A stretch of DNA of 64,000 bases, taken from Serripes groenlandicus. Lineage: Eukaryota; Mollusca; Bivalvia; Cardiida; Cardiidae. Below, one piece after another: positions 1 to 13,400 of the stretch. The notes under the pieces were generated by a model. That model was not told the DNA's origin. It was given only the letters and a program-made list of their open reading frames with translations, and made no database searches. The translations under genes and the position numbers were made by a program. The stretch's first letter is position 1. Every line of letters starts with the position of its first letter. The stretch lies in contig JASEVX010000001.1 of NCBI GenBank assembly GCA_031761405.1, forward strand, positions 45,363,669-45,427,668, given 5' to 3'.

Positions 1-154
1 AAAAGGGCCGATCCACACTCATACCCTTTCTTTGTGTCCTTCACCCGATATTGACATTTACATTATTTTTTGGAAGAAACTGAAAACTGAATTAAAGTAG
101 CATTTCCAGAGAAATTAAGTTTTTAAATGCCATTTCAAATGGTGAAGCAAATGC

Positions 155-376
155 AACCCTTTCCCACATACAGCAAATCTGCAGCAGACGACTTTGAAAA
201 CGTCTAGCCAAAAGTATAGAAAATCCCTAAAAGAACATTATTTTTAAAAGAGTTGAAAACATGGTGACAAAAGGAGAAATTGCTTGTGTTGAGCAATTTC
301 TCCTTTTATTGCCATGTTTTCAAATAGGCGTCTAGTGCAAAGGTTCAGAAAGTGTCTATATGAGGAAAAGGGTTAA
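155..376 (-). mobile_element. MITE copy, near full length
   Basis: R end at left with CCCACATACAG, hairpin around 270-310, right tip GAAAAGGG plus TTAA at 373-376. The left target is eroded to GCAA. Confidence 0.75.
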
Positions 377-661
377 GTAAAACTATTGTTAATATTTTCT
401 CCACCATAACAGGAACATAGATAAGACCCATCAATGTCCCTGACCACACCAATCTTTCTAACTAGGAAGACTCTAGACTATCTGCTGCAGAGGCGTCAAA
501 AAGCGTCTATATGAGGGAAAGGATTAAAAACTAGGAATAAATTATGACCCTGCAGATCAATAGAAATGTTTACTTTTTGGAACAATAGCAAACAGTAGAA
601 AAGCAAGTTTAAACCTCTAACCATTATTGTAATCAATGTTAATGACAGACCAATTGAGTGT

Positions 662-790
662 TTAACCCTATCCAATGATATAGGCGATTTCTAATGCCTT
701 TGCAGCAGACGGATTACAAAAATATTGTTGAAAAGAGAAATTGTTCAAAACAAGCAAATTCTCCTTTTCTCATAAAATTTCAAGTCTTTA
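662..790 (+). mobile_element. MITE copy, left half
   Basis: TTAA then CCCTATCC, GCAGCAGACGG and a weak hairpin; similarity fades after about 780. Confidence 0.55.
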
Positions 791-882
791 TCAAAAATAT
801 GCTTCCAATTTTCTATATACATGTATTTCAATATTTTTCTCAGATATTTTCAAATCAGGTCAACTGTTAACATATCCATTAT

Positions 883-1088
883 TTTACCCTTTCTGACGCC
901 TATGAAGCAGACAACATTTGATAAATTGTGGCAAAAAGAGAAAGTCCTCAATTTTAGAAATTTCTCCAATTGCCACAATGATTTCAATATACATGTATTT
1001 TCATTAATAGACATTTTCTGTGTGTTTGCCTTGAAGTCTTCAAAGTCGTCTGCTGCAGATTTGAGGTATGTGGCAAATAAGGGGTTAA
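883..1088 (+). mobile_element. MITE copy, diverged
   Basis: Left tip CCCTTTCTGACGCC lacks the tip spacer; hairpin at about 935-985; right end GTCGTCTGCTGCAG, then GGGG and TTAA. Confidence 0.65.
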
Positions 1089-1302
1089 CTCGCAAGTTTT
1101 GGTATCACATATACTGAACATTATGAGCCATTTCTTATTTTGCCACAATGTTTTAAAAACGATATTGTGGAGCCTGTGCCACCAGTATAGAGTCAGGCCA
1201 GCCAGTTCATCCTAAAATTGATTATAGACTCTTTCAAAATGCAGAGCTGAACCAGTCCATTATAACAATTTAGCATAGAAAGGGATAATACAAGACACTC
1301 AC

Positions 1303-1473
1303 CTCATCTGTTGCCTGTTGTAAAGCCCCATTGACAGTAGCAGCCAGTTTATAGATAGGCGTGTTTGCAGGGAGGTCAGACTGATCTAGATTCTCAACAC
1401 TTCCCAGGTTTTCACATCTCTGGGCACTCGTCTCAATATCCTCTTTCATGGTGGCCAGACGCTCCTGCATACC
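1303..1473 (-). CDS. Exon 33, last exon in the window
   Basis: 57 codons, phase 0, opening GMQERLATMKEDIETSAQ and closing NGALQQATDE before GTGAGT. DLPANTPIYKL in its middle may be a remnant of the B-exon LPNT motif. The gene continues left of the window. Confidence 0.87.
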
Positions 1474-4400
1474 CTGTAAAAGAATGTACATATAGTAGGT
1501 TCTACGAATACCGTGTTATCATGAATACCAAGGTAAACACAAAACCGGTGTTTTCTTTGTTGCGCGCGCAAAACCGGATGTCGTATGATTCCATCAGGAA
1601 ACCCCGTTATCACGAATTTCAAATGCTACAATTTTTTTCTTCAAAAAATCAATATTCTCAGAAATTACGACACATCATGATTGTTACCCATAATAAAAAG
1701 AAAATCCTACATGCCCAAAATCGTCATTTTTTTAGTAGAAAACCTGTTGTTGATTTTTTTCTTTCACATTTGAATTAAATGAATTTGAATTTCTATTAAC
1801 TGCTTATGACATCATAGGAATTTTAAGTCACATGATTACATTCTGTGAAGTTTTCTCGACTATAGAAAACATGGAAGAAATTAAGGACCAAAATTCTAAA
1901 AAGAAATTGTTTTTTTGGCTTGTATGTTTGTGGTGGTTATAAATGTTATCATATGCTATTTTTAAACTTTTAAATCATATACTGTGTTACAAGAATTAAG
2001 ATTATAAGGACTAAAAAGATTACAAAGAAATGGGTCATTTTTGGAAAAAATGATTAAATTGTGACAATAAGAAAATTTAACAAATTGATTATGAAATGAT
2101 CGTGTAAATAAGTTCATAGTTTGGAACAGTTAATAAATTAACATTTGAATTAAATATAATTGTTCTAGTGACAAATATTTTATAGGATAATCATTTTCAC
2201 ATTAAATCTCAAAATCTTGTAAAGAGTTGATACAACAGGACCACCATACTAATGCTTTTTTGTAAATACACCGGTGAGTGATTCCCTCCCCTGTATGTCA
2301 ATTTCACAATGGCTGCGGATGGACTCGATTTTTGGAACTCTGCACAGAAGTGAATGAGTATTTTGTGTAAGTTAATTAACAAGGACATATAAAGGAACGA
2401 GTGACACTGGATATAATTTACTGTTAAGTTTGCTTTATTATTTTTTTAAAAAAAAACCTTAAGTACACCGATAATAGGGAGTCCCATCCTACATTAAATG
2501 GTAATTTAACCAAAAAAAAAGCTCTAATATTGATAGTATAATTATTGAATGGTGTTGAAAATATTGTGGCAAAAGGAGAAAATGCTCATAATAAGCTTTT
2601 TCTTCTTTTGAACGATGTTTTCAAATGTAGTCTGCTGCAGATGTGTATGTGGGAAAGTGATAACCGTCCATCCAATTCAACGTGAACAAGAGGAAGTAAA
2701 TCAAGTTAATCATCATGAGTTGAACATTTGAAGATGGCAGTTTATTGCAACAGTTCATTATTATCAACATTGATTATAGTATGTTGACACATGAATTTAT
2801 AAATGAAAAGGAAATTGGCTGGGTGATAGCCTTGTTATTCTTAACTGTGAAGCTGTTAGTTGAAGTATTTCCTGTAATGAATTTACACTTCTGTTAGTCT
2901 AAATCATTACTTTTATCTTAATGAACAACAATTATATTCTTCTCCTATTTAAAATACTTTTAACCCTTTCCCACATACATCAAATATGCAGCAGACAATT
3001 TTGCAATCTCTTCGACATTTCTTTTTGAAAATCTGTATAAATGAAAGTATGATAATCAAATATAGATGGAAAAGGAGAAATTGCTCAGTGTCTCAAAATG
3101 TCGTCTTCAAGTGAGAAAAAGTAAAAACATGAATAAATCTAGCCCTACCTTGACTCCTTCCAGCTTTCTCTGAGCATCTGCCTTACTATCGGGTACGTCA
3201 GCATCTGTGTCCTTTAGCCAATGAGGGAACTCCTCCTTAAGGAACCGGTCTGTTGTCTCCATGTTACCACGGTATTCCTGCCATCGCTTTAGAACGTCAT
3301 GTAGGCGATCCTAATAAGCGGAAATCAAACATAACATGTGATCCAGGAGGACAACCAAGAAATGATAATCTCTAAAACAGTTCCTACCATTGTTGAAAAA
3401 TAATAAAAATGTTAAAAGAATTATTGTAATTAGTTTTAAATTAAGATCTAGGTTTTTGTTTAATATTTATACAAGTGCATGAACCATATTACTGAAAATG
3501 AAATAAAGTATAGTTCAGTTAAAGAAGATTTTTTGTACAACAAAACTTTAATACCAAAATTAAATGGAAAACAAAAGTGCCAACATTTTCATAAATAAAA
3601 ACAGTATATAATCAAGATTGGAACAAAGCCTGTACTGAATTCTAGTAATTTTTTTTTACTAGAAATCTAAAATTTCCATATTGTAAGGACATACAGAACC
3701 ACATCAAAAGGAAACCTTTGATTGGTCAATGTTTACATTGAGGTCAATACTGACCAATTAGATGCTTTGATGATGACACCAATTCAAGTTTTATTACACT
3801 TCATCAAAAAATGCCCCTATTACATCTGCATTCACACCATGGTTATTTTATAAACGCTTTAAGTTGCAAAGTCTGCTGGTAGATCATTCTAAAACTTCAA
3901 CACATCATTCCAACTTTTGAAAATTCACTTTTCAAATAAATCATTTTAAAACTGCAACAACTAATTCAAATGTTTGAAAACTTGCTTTCAAATTAAACAA
4001 TGAGACATAAAGCAATCAGTGTTTTATTAAAACTTAAAATATAATTGGCAGTCTACTTGAAGCATTATCTATGTTACTGTGAAAACTGTATAAAGCATTA
4101 ACTGACTGAAAACAGCGAGAAATGCACATGGTATCATCTAGAAGCATTTCTCATAGAAAAGATACATTCACAGCGCATTAACTTTTCTGAGATACATAAA
4201 ACATTAGATGCCTCTGCTGTAGAAAACATTGAAGGAAAAGAAAAACTTGCACGAAAACAAGCAATGTATTCATAACCATCCATGTTTTCAACTCTGAATT
4301 ACAATTATAATTCTGATTTCCCATTTGTTACTACATTTTTTCCCTCAAATGTTTTCAACGGAGACTACTTATAAAATACCATATCACGTAAAAATATTAT

Positions 4401-7400
4401 CATGTGTGATAATAATGAATGGATTGACCTTGCTTGAAACTGAAAAGAGGATTTAATTCTTTTAAAGTTGAATTACCGAAAAAAGTTGACTAGACTACAA
4501 AAAACCATGAGACCCATCATCCTTTGTTGCCATGCCTTCTATATCTATAATTAGCAACCAATCATATCTGACTTTTTTAATAGCCACCAATCAGCAGTGT
4601 TTAATGTTACATAATATGAATGAAGAAGGTTCTAGCTATGATTGGAACTGTAACAAAGACAAAACAAATTTCTGATAAATATAATACTTTTATTCTTTAT
4701 TACAAATAAAACACATATAAAGCAAGCACATCTATGAACATCAATCTAAATTTTGATTTCTGTTCAGTCAAAAATGCTTTCTGGATTTTGTTGTAAAATA
4801 AATCACAGGCAAAGAATATAAATATATCACTTAAGATTATGAAAGGCCATTGTGTGATAAAACTTGGACCACCTGCAAAACACTCAATGTTTTTTCAGAG
4901 AATCAGTCTGTTGAAAGGAGGAAATCATGCAACAGCAAGAAAAATATTGACAATCAAAAAATGATGTGGTTACTTATTCAATTCAATGAATTACCTAATT
5001 AATCATCCTCAATTGTTTTCAAAGAAGATGACTCTATACCTATTGTATAAGTTTACAGTTTTAAATGTGTTTTATATTTTTCACTATCAATTTTAGAATG
5101 CAAGTGGCCAAGATGTATCAGAGAATGGTTACATAGTAAATGGTTTCAAAGTTGCATACCTTAACACTTTTGTAAAAGAAATGATGAATCAAAACTTTCA
5201 AATAATTTCAAATTAAGGCAATTTGATCCCTCAAAGAAAACTCAAAAAGTTTTGCTTTGAAAAAAGGAAATACATGTAATATAACATACACATTTGAATA
5301 ACATGTTACTGGTTTATATTTTATATTAACGTTACATTCACATTAAACACTGCAAACCATAGAGATATATTATAAAAAAGGTTTCTTTTATCCACTCTTC
5401 TAGCAAGTGAGTGTGCTTTGGTCATTTTCTGATTCAATTCATTAATATATGTGCAGAGTCAAGTCTTGTCTAGTTTGGTAGAATAATAGTCAAAGTATGG
5501 TAAGAAAGAATGTCAAAGTAGAGATGCTTTCTGACTGCCTCCAATTGATGGCTTTCTTTAATAGATCTAGATAGTGTATTTTTTGATGGCCTCAAATGGA
5601 GTATTAGGACTTAAATTTTGTGTTTTAGAGTTGACAGTAACCATGACAACATAATAATCAAATGCTGTATTATTTACTTGAACTAACACATGTTCAGCAA
5701 TAATCAAAGATTTGAGTATTTTTTTTTTTTTTTTTTTTTTCCCTCAAAGAGATTTTAGCTATCATTGGAAGGCAGTCGAAGATCGGATATCCAGATGAAG
5801 AGCAGATTTCAACGACATTTAGTTTGATATTTCAAAACCCATATGAATAGGTCTTGACACAATAAATGTGGGTTGAGTGACCTGTTTGTGCTCCTTCTCT
5901 GGAATTATATGTCAAATAAAGATGGATGTATTACATAGGAATTGAAAGGAAAGTCAAAGAATGGTCAAAGATACAAGAGCCGATGCAGGAAGACTATGAC
6001 TTATACTGATGATAAAGCAGCTAGATGCTGCCTGGCTATGATGATGAAAACAAGTAACAAGACTAAAGGTAAGGTGGGAATAAAGACAGAGGTAAAGTGA
6101 ATAATATGGAAAGAAGTTTCCCTTTTTCCACATACAACAAATCTGCAGCAGACGACTTACAAAATCATCATGCTTAAGCAATGGAAAATCTCTATAAATG
6201 AAAGCATTATAATTGGATAGAGTTGAAAAAATTGTGGCAAAAGTAGAAATTGTTCATTAAATGAGCAATATCCCTTTTGGCCAAAGTGTTTTCAAAAGTT
6301 GTCTGCTGCAGATGCACTAAAATGCATCATCTACAAATGGAAAAGGGTTAAGTGAGGTATAATGACAGAAAATAAATGAGGCATAAAGACAGAGGATAAG
6401 TGAAGAATATGAACTAACAGAGCATAATACTGACAACAACATAAAGCCTGTGTTTCTAATTTTTGTGGTGTCAAAAAAGTTTCAAAGGTGATATCCTATC
6501 CTTAAATTTAATTTGTTGTTAAGTCCAAGACATAGGTCATGAACTGATACAGATACCCATTGAAAATATTTAGGGGAAAAGTGATTTAATTTCTGAATAA
6601 GCAATATATCTCCTTTTTCCCCACAATGATATCAACTCTATACATAGGTAAATGATAATATTTTCCTCCTGGGTGTTTTTAAAAGCTGAAGACACTGAAT
6701 TTATCATGCAAGGTAAATGGTTAAACTATAGTCATTATTATTAAACAAACTGTCCAAAGTCTAGTAGCACAAAGACTATGAAAAGAGAGGAAAGTGAAAC
6801 ATCCAAACATGTTTGACAAGCACTGCATCAAAAAATGAAAACAAAGCACACAGATAACACCACAATGTGGACCAAATGATGCTTATTAAGCGCAAGGATC
6901 ATCATTGAACTGGATACACATTTATGTATATCCTTCACTAAGTTACTTATTTTGCATCAATTATTATAATGAGGCAAGTTCTTACAACTTAAGGAAACCT
7001 GATATTCTTTCTAAATCCCTAGATAGGCAACCAGTAATTATGCAGTGTGTGGGAAAAATCGAGACCCCCTGCTCCTCCTGGATTAGAAACCATCACTTTT
7101 TGACAATGTAGAACCCTCAGATGCATGCCTTAACCCTTTCCCACCTACAGATGCATTTTGACACAATAGCAGCAGACGACTTTTGAAAACATTGTGGCCA
7201 AAGGTGAAATTGCTCATGATGAGCAATTTTATCTTTGGTCACAATGTTTTCAACTTTATTTAACAGTTATGCTATCTTTTATGGAGATTTTTCAGAATTT
7301 TGCCATTATGTTTTCAAAGTCGTCTTCTGACGATTTGTTGTGTGTGGGAAAGTGTTAATTGTGATCTCTAAAGCAGAGACTACAAATGATATTATTTGGA

Positions 7401-10400
7401 AGAGTACAATGGAAGAAACAGTATTCAACCTTGTTGGTATTTAAATTACAAAACACGATGCTAACCTATATATAACCTAAGTATCTGATATAAATTATTT
7501 TAAATAGTTCTAATCATATATATATATTTCTAAACCACCTGGGCACTGCTTTAATAAATATTTGAGACAGTAAAAGAATATATCACAGACAAAAGTACTG
7601 TCCTAAAATGTTGATAAGAGATTATGTTACACATCATTGCCTAGACATTTTTGAGATGTAGAACAAGTTACAGATGTCCACAGGAAATCCTATTCTACTG
7701 ATAAATCTGTTTTTGAAGAAAGTGTTTGTAGCGACTCTTCATCCTAAATTATGAAAAGTCAAGCCTTTTTGTGTTGTGATAAAATTATACAAACAAAAAT
7801 GTGTGTAAATTTTACAAAAAGATAAAATTCTAGAAGCTAGTATTTGTCAATTTTAATGGCATTTCCTGGTAAGTGTATTATAACTAATCCAAAACAATTG
7901 TGTATATGCAAAAGTATGAACTGCATGCAAAATATGGACGATCAACAAATAAGAATGAAGTGCGTAATAAGTGAAGGACGGAATTAAAATGGTGATAATA
8001 ACAAATGATGATATGCAAATAAACAATGGTGGTGAGTATAAAAGAACAGAAATTTGCTGGAATTCTATGAAAGCACCAGAATATTGGACAAAATACTACA
8101 ATACAATAAAATAAATAACAACTGTGTGGAAGTATTAAAGATATTTAAACTCAACAATGTAACTGTTGTCCATGATACCAGGGACGTAGATAAGCTACTT
8201 TCCCGATGATACAGACAATTTTAGAAGTCTTTGCAACAGTCACAATTTAAAAACATTGTTTTGATATTTCATATTTTATCACAAAGACCTATCATTGTTG
8301 GAAGTAAGGAATTGTTCATAACCAATGATTTCTGCTCCATGTACACTATGTTTACTTGGCATTGTTTACATTTTACTTTTTCACATCAGATGTGTAGTCA
8401 ATGAGGATATTAATTACAGCATTGACAAAATTCTCTTGATAATGAATTTCTAAGAGAATGAATTAATTGAGGAAATTATCAAAACTGATGTATTTGGTCC
8501 ACATATTCTGTTAACTATTGATTGACATTTTTCTCCATTTGCCACAAAGATTTATAAAGTCTGCTTTAAAGTCGTCAGAATGTGTCTGCAGGTTGGAAAA
8601 GTTAAACTCAGTTTGAATGTTGAGCTTGCAATAATAAGATTATGAAACATAAGATGTAAATTTAGTCAAAAATATATATTTGTACATCCTAATTTAGTAT
8701 GGCACTATCAACTAATTCATTATACATGGTACTGGCACAAACTAACCATAAACATTAAATTGTTTTTCCTTAATTCACATCTTTTGTAGATTCAATAAAT
8801 TACTAGCCTGTGGACATAATGTTGGAAATACAATCAATTTGCAGAAAAATGATGTTTCCATCAATTATACAGAACTTGATTAAAATTGTCAATTAGTTTC
8901 TTGTGTCTGAATTGTTTGTTAATGAACAAAAATAGTTGTAAAGTTCAACTCAATAAAAACAGATCAATGTACGTGTATTTTGAAAAAAAAAAACATTGTT
9001 CAAAGGGAAAGAAGGATTTTAAGTCTAACACTACCACACATTATTCTGTGTTTGCTCTAAGCTACTGCCATGTTTCAACTAAATCTACCAAGAATAAAAA
9101 TAAACAAATTATATCACAGACCGTTTAAAAAATACTATGGATAAAAAATACCATAAATACAAAAGGAATGTGTCCTCTGATGACAAAAGGAGTAGATTAC
9201 AGGCAACATTATAACCCACATTAATTAAACAGTTCCCACATACAACATACAACAAAATCTGCATTAGATGATCTTAACCCTTTCCCACATAAGACAATTC
9301 TGCAGCAGACGACTTTGAACGTATTTTGTCAAAACATAGAAAATCTCCATAATTGAATGGATAACCTATGAGAAAAAGTGGAAAACATTGTGGCAAAAGG
9401 AGAAATTGCACGTTTTGTGCAATTTCTTCTTTTGTCACTATGTTTTCAAATAGGGTCTGCTGCAAATGCGTCGGAATGCGTCTGCAAGTGGGAAAGGGTT
9501 AAAACATCTGGATAGTAATACAGGAAATACCCATTTCATTATTGAGTATCCTTGAACAAAAATTGTGTCAAAAGGTGAAATAGCTCATTATGAATGATTT
9601 CTCCATTTAACAAAATGTTTTCAAAAGTTGTCTGCTGCAGATGAATCAAAAAGTACATCAAAATGTGTCTGCATGTGGGAAGGGGTTTAATTCACCATTA
9701 CAATGCGAGTGATCAAGATGACATTTGATGCCTTTTTAGGAGACACCATATATTTGAAAGCATTGTCATATGAACAATTTGTCTGTTTCTGCTCTATTGC
9801 ATAATTATTTATTCTCTTATCAAATAGAAATGAAAACACTGTGGCAGAAGGAAAAACAGCTCAATATTATGAATGAATTTCTCCCATTGTCACAATGTTT
9901 TTAAATGCTGTCTTCTGCAGATGTGTCAAAATGTATCAGCATGTGAGAAAGGGATAACTCAACTTGGATCATTGTGCTAAATCATACACATTGTAAAGAA
10001 TAAGATTTTAGAGTAACTTTTGCTCATTGCTCAAAGAAGGGCTTTAAATAAATGGCATAATGTTGCCTGTGATTTAAATAGCTATATTTGTGTTGTTTCA
10101 CCTTAAAACAACAATATCACAATATTGTAAAACTGGAATGTTACACCATAAGATAGTCAATAAATACTGTTCACACTTTTGTAACAAACTGTATAGGTCA
10201 CTACAGTTGAAAATAATAAAATCACATCAGATCTTGTTGTATCACTAGGTATTGTCACTAATCCAGTATCCATGTGTACAATGTGTATTTGGATTTGAAC
10301 ATTTAACACAAAAGTCAATAATGAATAGTAGATAAATGTCAAGAAAGGCCCAAAACAATCTTAAATATACTGATATGTGATATTTTTTTCTCCAGAATTT

Positions 10401-13400
10401 GCTTGTTTAATTTATTGATCACATTTAGCCAAAACTTCTTTAAGGTGCAAGGTTAATAATAAATATATGGAACATGAAAAGTCCTGAATGTTTAAGACGT
10501 TTTTGTTTCACTTTGTTTAAAATATTACATTATGTTGCCCTTTCATGACATTTATCTATCAACACTTTTCCTCCATCACTATAGTTACAGAAATTGACAA
10601 GAAACATGTTGACGATGAATGAGTGTCAGATGAACATAGTCACAGACAACGCTACATTGGCGTATCCTTTGTTAGGTATAAGTCAGGTCTAAGCGCAGAA
10701 CAAAAGAACGAGCTCACCCTAGTACCAGTAGAGATCTATATGATCCAGAACTACCTGTGAAGATTAAACAAAGCACATTTTGTCACTGTCTGCATGCCAT
10801 CGCCAATACACAAGTCTTTATTGCATTCCTAATTTTATGCTTTGATATGATTTGTTCTATTTTCAATTAATCAGAAAGGACTAACAATTTATGACAAAAT
10901 CTTATTTTACTAGAATCATGCACTATTTCATAAAAATTATACTTTCTGAATATCAATGAAACAACTGTATCTTTCACTACCAACTAAAACTGAACATACC
11001 ACCCTGAGATTTGTAAAATATTTGAAATTTATTGTCACAAGTTAATTTTTCTTTTAATTTCTTTGTTGACAGGTTGTGAGTTTTTCAAAAAGAATTATAG
11101 CAAAATAATTTATCTCAAATGTAGCAAAACTAAATGTCAAACATCAGTTATCAAAAAGAAAAGAATTAATACTTCCAAAAATATTGATTCCAATACTAGT
11201 ATATTTTCATGTAAATCCCTTTCCAACTTGCAAACATATTCTGGAGCATCTGAAGCAGACGACTTTTGAAATCATTGTCATTAAATGAGAAATTGCCCAT
11301 AATGGCCAGTATTTCTCGTATCGCCACAATGATTTCAAACTTTCACTTACTGGGATTTTCCATATTTATGTTTAGATGTTTTCAAAGTCGTCTGCTGTTG
11401 ATTTGTTGTACGATGGAAAGGACTACATTGACCTACAGAAACAAGGAACTTAGGGCAGTATGTTCAATTTGATCTTCCTGGCACAACATCTACATTCCAG
11501 TTACTTCTCCATTACTACACATCAACCATTTTCTGTTGTCAAATTTCATAGACTCATCTACTCAACTGAAAACTTCACACCCCTCTGACCAACAACATGG
11601 TTTTATCATTAATTTCAACCTTAGAATTGTTACTTCATGAACAGTTTTTATAGTTCAAATCATCCAAAAACAAATAGCTGCTGCAGATAAATCTCAAGAA
11701 ACATATTACTCACAAACAAAAGACGGAATGTTACGGAATGGAATAGAAAACTAGCAAACATTTCATTAAATATCCTAATGTCATTTTTCTTTCAGGGGCA
11801 GATGTTACAACTATTAATCAAGGACCTCCATGTGTTTGAAACAAACAAGTTTTCAACCAATAAAAGCTTAATTTTAAAGCTTTTAGTTTAAACTTAATTT
11901 CCAACAAAAATTAAAGAGCATTATGGCAAACCTTTCAATGAGAACAAGGTATCTAACCAGTGCTAAAAAATGGAAAAATTGTACCTTGCCAGATTGGCCT
12001 TCCATAGTTAACCATCATGTGCAGGAATCAAAACCACTGAAGACATATCACATGATGTGGCCAAATATATTTGACGACATTAGGACTGTCTAAAACTATA
12101 CTAGGCCCAATTGTCCAAAACAAAACAGTAGGTATAGTAAACACAGAAGAATGGGTTATAGCTTAAAGCAGTAATGAATTGACCATGACATTCAGGTGCT
12201 GTACCTATCCATGACTATTCCAAATGTGGAAGGGTGTGCTATTATCCGGGGCGATCTATACAATTAATGAACTAACAAAAATAAGTCAATACAAAGTATT
12301 TTTCTGATTATACCACATGTCAAGGCAGGGCTAAATATGTGTAGGTTGGTGTTTAACAAACATTGACTGGTTTCGTCCAGACCAAAACAGTAAACACATT
12401 GAGATGCAATGACCTCTGCATGACTACTCCAAATTTGGGAGTGAGTGTCATTATCTTGGGCAATCTATAAAATTATTGAACCAAAAAAGTAAGTCAATAC
12501 ACAATCTTTTCCTGATTAAACCACAATTCATGTCAAGGCAGGGCCAAATATGGATCTCTGAAAGGATCTCTGATTATGTGTTGGTTTCTACAGAGGAAGT
12601 ATTATTTATTTATTTATTTATTGGGGTTTTACGGCGCTTTCAACATTATTTCAGTTATATCATGGCGACAGTTCACTTATTCATGATCCCTGGGTAAACA
12701 AACCAGTACTAGGCTAGAAAATGTGCCATGCCCAAGGGCACTCCACCATGACCGAGGTGCCGTGACTGGGGATCGAACCTGGGACACCCAGTTTCGAAAT
12801 CCCCGACGCTAACCACTCGACCACAGCGGATTCCTAGAGGCAGTCTTAACAACCATTAGTAATCATTTGTGCATTTTCGTAATTCACTAGACATGCACAC
12901 AGTATTACCAGTGATTATAATCCACAGTCTATGTAAAAACATGTCTAATCCAAACACTGAAATGCAGAGATCCATATAAACCCCTTCCCTACATGTCACA
13001 TAATCAGGACATTAACCATTTCCCACATACAGACGCTTTCCGACGCCTTTGAAGCAGACGATTTTTGAAAACATTGTGGCAAAAGAAGAAATTGCTCATG
13101 ATGAACAATTTCTCCTTTTGCCACAATATTTTCCACTTTTTGTCATTGGTTATTCATTCAATTATAGAGATTTTCCATTTTTTTACAAAATATGTTCAAA
13201 GTCGTCTGCTGCAGATTTCTTGTATGTGGGAAAGAGTTAACCATTCCCCTCACGAAACAATGTTGCAGCAGACGACATTGAAAAATTCAAGTCCAAAATA
13301 TGGAAACTCAATCAATAAAAGAACGATTACGTGTATTATTGAATCAAGTTGAAAGCATTGAGGTTAAAGGAGAGATTGCTCATTATGAGCAATTTCTTCT

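Larger units (their letters stand above)
1..1302 (-). other. Intron after exon 33, transposon remnants
   Basis: Noncoding. It holds MITE copies at 155-376, 662-790 and 883-1088 and a single MITE end at about 480-527. The ORFs at 821-1117 and 850-1095 read through MITE sequence. No exon was found before position 1303. Confidence 0.6.
1474..3148 (-). other. Intron between exons 32 and 33
   Basis: Noncoding, AT-rich. MITE pieces lie at 2547-2661 and 2959-3118. Between 1500 and 2540 I see no element or coding signal. Confidence 0.6.

Noticed and set aside
10590..10790. Less AT-rich island as a coding exon on the plus strand
   Set aside because: The longest open stretch is about 45 codons between stops, without splice sites that fit a plus-strand gene.
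11063..11269. Plus-strand ORF in the large intron
   Set aside because: Ends inside a MITE; AT-rich composition, no domain or splice context.
12768..12823. tRNA gene
   Set aside because: A and B boxes are present, but the sequence continues into a SINE body and tail and lacks a clean acceptor stem.
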